Shown one piece after another: positions 4,591-8,243 of a DNA stretch of 8,243 nucleotides. The notes below the pieces were generated by a model. That model was not told the origin of the DNA, ran no database searches, and saw only the letters and a program-made list of their open reading frames with translations. Each line of letters opens with the position of its first letter. Within the stretch, counting starts at the first letter, position 1. Made by a program: the position numbers and the translations under genes. This DNA comes from an uncultured Eggerthellaceae bacterium (GTDB lineage: Bacteria > Actinomycetota > Coriobacteriia > Coriobacteriales > Eggerthellaceae), in assembly GCA_934623455.1 (NCBI GenBank), contig CAKTVK010000087.1:1-8243 (forward strand), read 5' to 3'.

Positions 4591-4870
4591 AGCAAGCCAG
4601 AACTGAGATTTGGGAATCCCCTTCGCTCCTTCTCAAAAACGCTCATGTTGTTCGGTTTGGTTGTAACAGTTGCAAAGGCAGCCATAGCAACACGTGTCCT
4701 CATCGCACGTGCAGGTCGAAACGATTCTGCTTTCGGTAAGCACCTCGGGTATCGCGAGTACGAGCATCTCGACATCGTTGAGCAGGGCTCTCACCATCGC
4801 CGCCCACGCTCATATAAAGCCTGGACATCGGCTGTCCTCGCATTCCCAGTGCTGCCCCGTGCCGCCGCGT
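4591..4870. other. Gene-free stretch between repeat and restriction operon
   Basis: Several frames are open in both directions, but none has a start with a ribosome site or a recognisable domain, so I call no gene. A small hairpin GGACA-TCGGC-TGTCC is present at 4823-4837. The base composition changes here from the AT-richer cargo on the left to the GC-richer restriction genes on the right. Confidence 0.5.
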
Positions 4871-4876
4871 TATAAT
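4871..4876 (+). promoter_or_regulatory. -10 box TATAAT of the restriction operon
   Basis: A perfect TATAAT sits in otherwise GC-rich DNA 45 bp before the first start codon. The -35 region about 16-18 bp upstream (AGTGCT/GTGCTG) is a poor match, suggesting weak or activator-dependent expression. Confidence 0.6.
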
Positions 4877-4878
4877 GC

Positions 4879-4894
4879 TACAAACGCATTTGTA
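4879..4894. promoter_or_regulatory. Inverted repeat overlapping the predicted start of transcription
   Basis: TACAAA-CGCA-TTTGTA begins 3 bp after the -10 box, so a bound protein would block initiation. The ribbon-helix-helix-like product encoded immediately downstream is the obvious candidate to bind it. Confidence 0.55.
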
Positions 4895-4920
4895 TTGCAT
4901 TTCGAGCGATGGGAGCGCAG

Positions 4921-5133
4921 ATGCCCGACAGCTACAAGGAGCTCATCAAGAGCAATCCCGACGAGACCGAGATCAGAAGCTTCCTGGTGGACGGCGACCA
5001 GGTCTCCGTGACCCTGCGCATCCCCGACACCCTGCGCGACGCGGCGAAGGAGGAGGCGGCGCTCCGCGGCATGAGCTTCTCCGCCTTCGTGCGCACGTGC
5101 ATGATCGAAGAGCTCGCGAAGAAGGGGGCATAG
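4921..5133 (+). CDS. Small ribbon-helix-helix-like protein (70 aa), probable regulator of the R-M operon
   Basis: ATG at 4921 (MPDSYKELIKS) is preceded by GGGAG at 5-6 nt and is preferred over ATG 4909, which has no good ribosome site. Residues 27-35 (QVSVTLRIP) form the expected single beta strand, followed by helix 36-50 (DTLRDAAKEEAALRG) and helix 52-66 (SFSAFVRTCMIEELA). This is the beta-alpha-alpha order of MetJ/Arc-type dimers, including the typical 'G-x-S-x-S/A' helix junction. The N-terminal 25 residues are acidic. Such proteins act as autorepressors, often as antitoxins. The gene ends 4 bp before the GIY-YIG gene and lies downstream of an inverted repeat at the promoter, so it probably controls this operon. 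It could alternatively be the antitoxin of the following nuclease. No family name is certain. Confidence 0.68.
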   Translation: MPDSYKELIKSNPDETEIRSFLVDGDQVSVTLRIPDTLRDAAKEEAALRGMSFSAFVRTCMIEELAKKGA

Positions 5134-5137
5134 AGGC

Positions 5138-5968
5138 GTGATTCGAGTCAAGACCCTCACGATCCAGCTCATCGATGCGCAGCCAGACCGCATTCGCATC
5201 TGCCGCGTTGAGGGAGAGTCATTGGTCACCATCGTTATCCCGAGAGAAGACCTCGTCGAAGCGAAGGCGCTGCCCAGCATCCCCCAACGTGGTATCTACT
5301 ATCTGCTCGACGAGGATCACGGTAACGTAAGTCGCGTTTATGCCGGCCAGACCACTCAAGGCATCACACGTCTCGATGCTCACAAGGCAAGAAAAGAGTT
5401 CTGGAACAAAGCGGTCATGTTTCTCGACGACGACCAGAACATCAGCAAAGATGCACTAGACGTTTTGGAGGCCAAGGCCATCGACTACGTTCGTTCCCAT
5501 GGTTCGTACGAAACCGACAATTCTGCTACGCCCAAGCCCTATGTCGACCCGTACAAGGAGGAAGCGGTCGAGCGCCTTCATGAGCGAATTCTCTTCAGGA
5601 TGGCGGCGCTGGGGTATGACCTGGACAGAGTCGATCAGAGCCCCATCGGCGCCTCGGTCGTCTTCCATACGAAGAAGAACGGGATACGTGGATTGGGGCG
5701 CTACGATAAAACCACCGGGCACTTCACGGTTCTCGCCGGCTCGAAGGTAAACCTCTCAAAACCTGTGCTGAAGAACGTAAGCGTTGCGGCGCTGCGCAGG
5801 GAAATGTTCGGCGGCATTGTTGGCATCGCGGACCTTGCCGAGGATCTCGAATTTCCGACGCCCAGCGCCGCGGCGGTGTTCGTGCTCGGCGGTAGCCAGA
5901 ATGGCTGGACTGAATGGGTGAACAACGACGGCGAAACGCTCAACCAAGTTTACAGAAGCGAGGATTAA
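5138..5968 (+). CDS. GIY-YIG endonuclease with C-terminal DUF4357 domain
   Basis: GTG at 5138 is the start: the frame opens 4 bp after the upstream stop and AGAGG lies just before it. The 276-aa protein has a short beta-rich N-terminus (1-48). A GIY-YIG nuclease core follows: GIYYLL (52-57), VYAGQTT (67-73) in the YIG position, R78 and H82 in ITRLDAH, then E111 in LEAKAIDYV as the likely metal-binding glutamate, and N128. A linker helix region (about 138-210) leads to DUF4357 (about 213-274) with SAAAVFVLGGSQNGWTEW and ETLNQVYR. Homologues with this architecture often sit beside type I restriction-modification genes. It probably nicks or cleaves DNA as an accessory nuclease or anti-phage factor. 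The precise role is not established. The stop lies 3 bp before hsdM. Confidence 0.92.
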   Translation: MIRVKTLTIQLIDAQPDRIRICRVEGESLVTIVIPREDLVEAKALPSIPQRGIYYLLDEDHGNVSRVYAGQTTQGITRLDAHKARKEFWNKAVMFLDDDQNISKDALDVLEAKAIDYVRSHGSYETDNSATPKPYVDPYKEEAVERLHERILFRMAALGYDLDRVDQSPIGASVVFHTKKNGIRGLGRYDKTTGHFTVLAGSKVNLSKPVLKNVSVAALRREMFGGIVGIADLAEDLEFPTPSAAAVFVLGGSQNGWTEWVNNDGETLNQVYRSED

Positions 5969-5971
5969 CAG

Positions 5972-8243
5972 ATGAACAAACAGCAATTGGCATCAAAGAT
6001 ATGGGAATCCGCCAACAAGATGCGCTCGAAAATCGAGGCAAATGAATACAAGGATTACATCCTGGGCTTCATCTTCTACAAGTTCCTCTCCGAGACCGAA
6101 GTCGTCCGCCTGAAGGCACGTGATTTCGCTGAGGAGGATTTGCCGAGCCTCGTGGAAGACGACGAAGAAACGGTCGAGTTCGTCAAGGGCGAGTGCGGCT
6201 ACTTCATCGCCTACGAGAACCTCTTCTCCACCTGGGTGGCAAAGGGCGGCGACTTCGAGATTTCAAACGTTCGCGACGCCCTCTCTGCCTTTAGCCGTAA
6301 CATCGATCCTGCCCGCAAGCGCGTCTTTGACGGCATCTTCGACACGCTGCAGACCGGTCTCTCCAAGCTCGGCACCGACGCACGGAGCCAGTCCAAGGCC
6401 GCTCGCGACCTCATCTACCTCATCAAGGACATCCCGATGGACGGTCGCCAGGACTACGACGTGCTTGGCTTCATCTATGAGTACTTGATCAGCAACTTTG
6501 CCGCCAACGCCGGTAAGAAAGCTGGCGAGTTCTATACGCCGCACGAAGTCTCCATGCTCATGAGCGAGATAGTCTCGTGGCACCTGGCCGGACGCGAGAA
6601 CATCACTATCTACGACCCCACGAGCGGATCGGGCTCGCTGCTTATCAATATCGGCAAAGCCGTGGCACGACGCAACGGCGACCCGGACTCCATCAAGTAT
6701 TATGCGCAGGAGCTTAAGGAGAACACGTACAACCTCACGCGTATGAATCTGGTCATGCGTGGAATTCTTCCCGACAACATCGTGGCACGCAATGGCGACA
6801 CGCTCGAAGACGACTGGCCCTGGTTCGACACCGTCGAGAACAAGGATGAGACCTACGATCCGCTCTTCGTCGATGCCGTGGTGTCGAACCCGCCGTACTC
6901 CCAGAACTGGGATTCGGAAGATAAGGAGCTCGACCCTCGCTTCAAATTCGGCGTTGCCCCTAAATCCAAAGCTGATTACGCCTTCCTTTTGCATGATTTG
7001 TACCACTTGCGCCCCGACGGCATCATGTGCATCGTTCTGCCCCACGGCGTGTTGTTCCGTGGCGGCGAGGAGGGCGCAATTCGCAAGAACCTGGTGGAGA
7101 ACCGCCATATTCAGGCAATCATCGGGCTTCCTGCCAATATCTTCTTCGGCACCGGTATCCCTACCATCATCATGGTGCTGCGCAAGCAGCGCGAGACGAG
7201 CGACGTCTTGGTGGTGGACGCCTCCAAGCACTTCGTGAAAGAGGGTAAGAACAACAAGCTGCGGGCAAGTGACATCAAGCGTATTGTTGACGCCGTGACA
7301 ACGAACGCGACCGTCGACAAGTTTAGCCGCCTGGTTCCCATCGACGAGATCCGCGCCAACGACTATAACCTCAACATCCCGCGTTACGTGGACTCGAGCG
7401 CGGCCGCCGAAAGCTGGGACGTGTACGCCACCATGTTCGGCGGCGTGCCGAAGGCCGAGGTTGACGCGCTCGAACGCTACTGGAAAGTATGGCCGAGCCT
7501 CAAAGGGCAACTCTACCGCGACGCCGATGGTTCGTATCTTGCGCCCGCGACCGACGACGTTGCGCAAGTGGCGAAGGAAAACGCCGACGTCTGCGCCTTC
7601 TTGGACGGCTATCGTGATGCGACAAGCCACTTACCGGCCACGCTGCGAAGCCGTTTGGTAGACGCTGCCGATGAAGTCGATACTGTGGCGGAGGAAGAGG
7701 CCATCGCGGTGCTTTTGAAAGACGCGCTGGCGGGCACAGCCCTGATCGACGGCTACGACGCCTACCAAGCGCTCGACGATGCCTGGGTGGGAATTTCCGG
7801 CGACCTGGAGGTCATCCAGACCGAGGGGAAAGGCGCTGTGCGCAAGGTGGACCCGAATATGGTGGTCAAGAAGAAGAACGGCAAAGACGTCGAGGTGCAG
7901 GACGGCTGGGCTGGCCGCATCCTGCCGTTTGCGCTTGTGCAAGAGCACCTGCTTGCCGAAGACGTCAAAAAGATTGCTTCCCGTGATTCCCGCCTAAGCG
8001 AGATAACGCAGGAAGTAGACGAGATTCTCGAAAGCTTCGACGAGGAGGACAAAGGATCCTCTGCTGCTGTCAACGACGAAGGTTCGTTTGTGGCGGCTGA
8101 GCTCAAGAAGGCTGTGAAGGCTATCGGAAAGCACCCTGAAAACGATTTCGAGCAAGGTCTGGTTCGTGCGCAGGCGCTGCTCGATGAGGAGAAAAGCCTC
8201 AAGAAGGCGAACAAGGAAGCGAGAATGGCTCTTGAGGAGACGA
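5972..8243 (+). CDS. hsdM: Type I restriction-modification system methyltransferase subunit HsdM (3' end outside window)
   Basis: The frame is open for 757 codons to the window edge. ATG at 5972 has GAGG 8 nt upstream. Residues 1 to about 150 match the helical HsdM N-terminal domain (MNKQQLASKIWESANKMRSK; DYILGFIFYKFLSE). The N6-adenine methyltransferase core follows: GEFYTPHEVSMLMSEIV, AdoMet motif I DPTSGSGSLL (from Asp215), and catalytic motif IV NPPY (306-309). GIPTIIMVLRK and the usual IPRYVD segment come next. HsdM with HsdS methylates adenine in the recognition site and, with HsdR, forms the restriction complex. The protein is longer than the EcoKI type (about 530 aa) and belongs to the large form with a C-terminal charged, probably coiled-coil extension (beyond about residue 480). 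HsdS and HsdR are expected downstream. There is no frameshift within the window. Confidence 0.95.
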   Translation, partial: MNKQQLASKIWESANKMRSKIEANEYKDYILGFIFYKFLSETEVVRLKARDFAEEDLPSLVEDDEETVEFVKGECGYFIAYENLFSTWVAKGGDFEISNVRDALSAFSRNIDPARKRVFDGIFDTLQTGLSKLGTDARSQSKAARDLIYLIKDIPMDGRQDYDVLGFIYEYLISNFAANAGKKAGEFYTPHEVSMLMSEIVSWHLAGRENITIYDPTSGSGSLLINIGKAVARRNGDPDSIKYYAQELKENTYNLTRMNLVMRGILPDNIVARNGDTLEDDWPWFDTVENKDETYDPLFVDAVVSNPPYSQNWDSEDKELDPRFKFGVAPKSKADYAFLLHDLYHLRPDGIMCIVLPHGVLFRGGEEGAIRKNLVENRHIQAIIGLPANIFFGTGIPTIIMVLRKQRETSDVLVVDASKHFVKEGKNNKLRASDIKRIVDAVTTNATVDKFSRLVPIDEIRANDYNLNIPRYVDSSAAAESWDVYATMFGGVPKAEVDALERYWKVWPSLKGQLYRDADGSYLAPATDDVAQVAKENADVCAFLDGYRDATSHLPATLRSRLVDAADEVDTVAEEEAIAVLLKDALAGTALIDGYDAYQALDDAWVGISGDLEVIQTEGKGAVRKVDPNMVVKKKNGKDVEVQDGWAGRILPFALVQEHLLAEDVKKIASRDSRLSEITQEVDEILESFDEEDKGSSAAVNDEGSFVAAELKKAVKAIGKHPENDFEQGLVRAQALLDEEKSLKKANKEARMALEET

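Noticed and set aside
4149..4592. 147-codon plus-strand frame reading into the right repeat
   Set aside because: It uses TTG without a ribosome site and reads through a terminator-like hairpin and the repeat. Only its first 40 codons look coding, so it is treated as part of a pseudogene.
4467..4775. 102-codon minus-strand frame and overlapping plus-strand frames between the repeat and the R-M operon
   Set aside because: There are competing frames of similar quality on both strands, with no ribosome site and no domain.
6263..7630. 455-codon minus-strand open frame antisense to hsdM
   Set aside because: It lies entirely opposite a well-supported HsdM with catalytic motifs. GC-rich third positions routinely open the antisense frame, and the translation shows no recognisable domain.

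Overview
The window reads as an accessory island in a moderately high-GC chromosome. The HsdM stretch uses mostly G/C-ending codons, while the left 4.6 kb is visibly more AT-rich. The mix of GC-rich codons, GTG/TTG starts and clear AGGAGG-type ribosome sites would fit a gut actinobacterium of the Coriobacteriia type, but nothing here proves the taxon.

Left edge (1-880): the last 61 codons of an unidentified + strand gene end in a rho-independent terminator. About 950 bp without a convincing gene follow, densely packed with DNA signals: three related 18-bp palindromes (TGATAC...GTATCA), a nested palindrome, three other hairpins, and an 18-bp block identical to a typical guaA 3' end read on the minus strand (codons T-I-E-W-E-stop). 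After that come helically phased CCAGTTTG repeats and paired GGGTCA motifs. Together these look like the attachment-site end of an integrative element targeting guaA.

Cargo block 1 (about 880-4390, minus strand): a 190-bp imperfect direct repeat (about 681-870 and 4400-4590) brackets this block. Transcription runs right to left: an XRE-family repressor overlaps an ImmA/IrrE-type zinc metallopeptidase, behind a strong 9-bp-arm operator. A 209-bp gap follows, and then a tightly coupled three-gene operon: a DUF4417 protein, a small basic protein resembling a stand-alone C-terminal domain of a polymorphic toxin, and a strongly acidic protein of unknown family. The operon ends in two hairpins. Basic effector followed by acidic partner is a toxin/immunity-like layout and is the best candidate here for an undescribed system. 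Two degraded coding fragments lie at the edges of the block.

Cargo block 2 (about 4870-8243, + strand): a perfect TATAAT box with an overlapping inverted repeat precedes a small ribbon-helix-helix-like protein, a GIY-YIG endonuclease with a C-terminal DUF4357 domain, and the methyltransferase subunit (HsdM) of a type I restriction-modification system, all within 4 bp of each other. HsdM is open to the window end, so HsdS and HsdR would lie beyond it.

Overall the window looks like a mobile defence island: recombination sites on the left, a regulator/protease pair with a possible toxin-type module in the middle, and the start of a type I R-M operon on the right. No integrase gene is visible.
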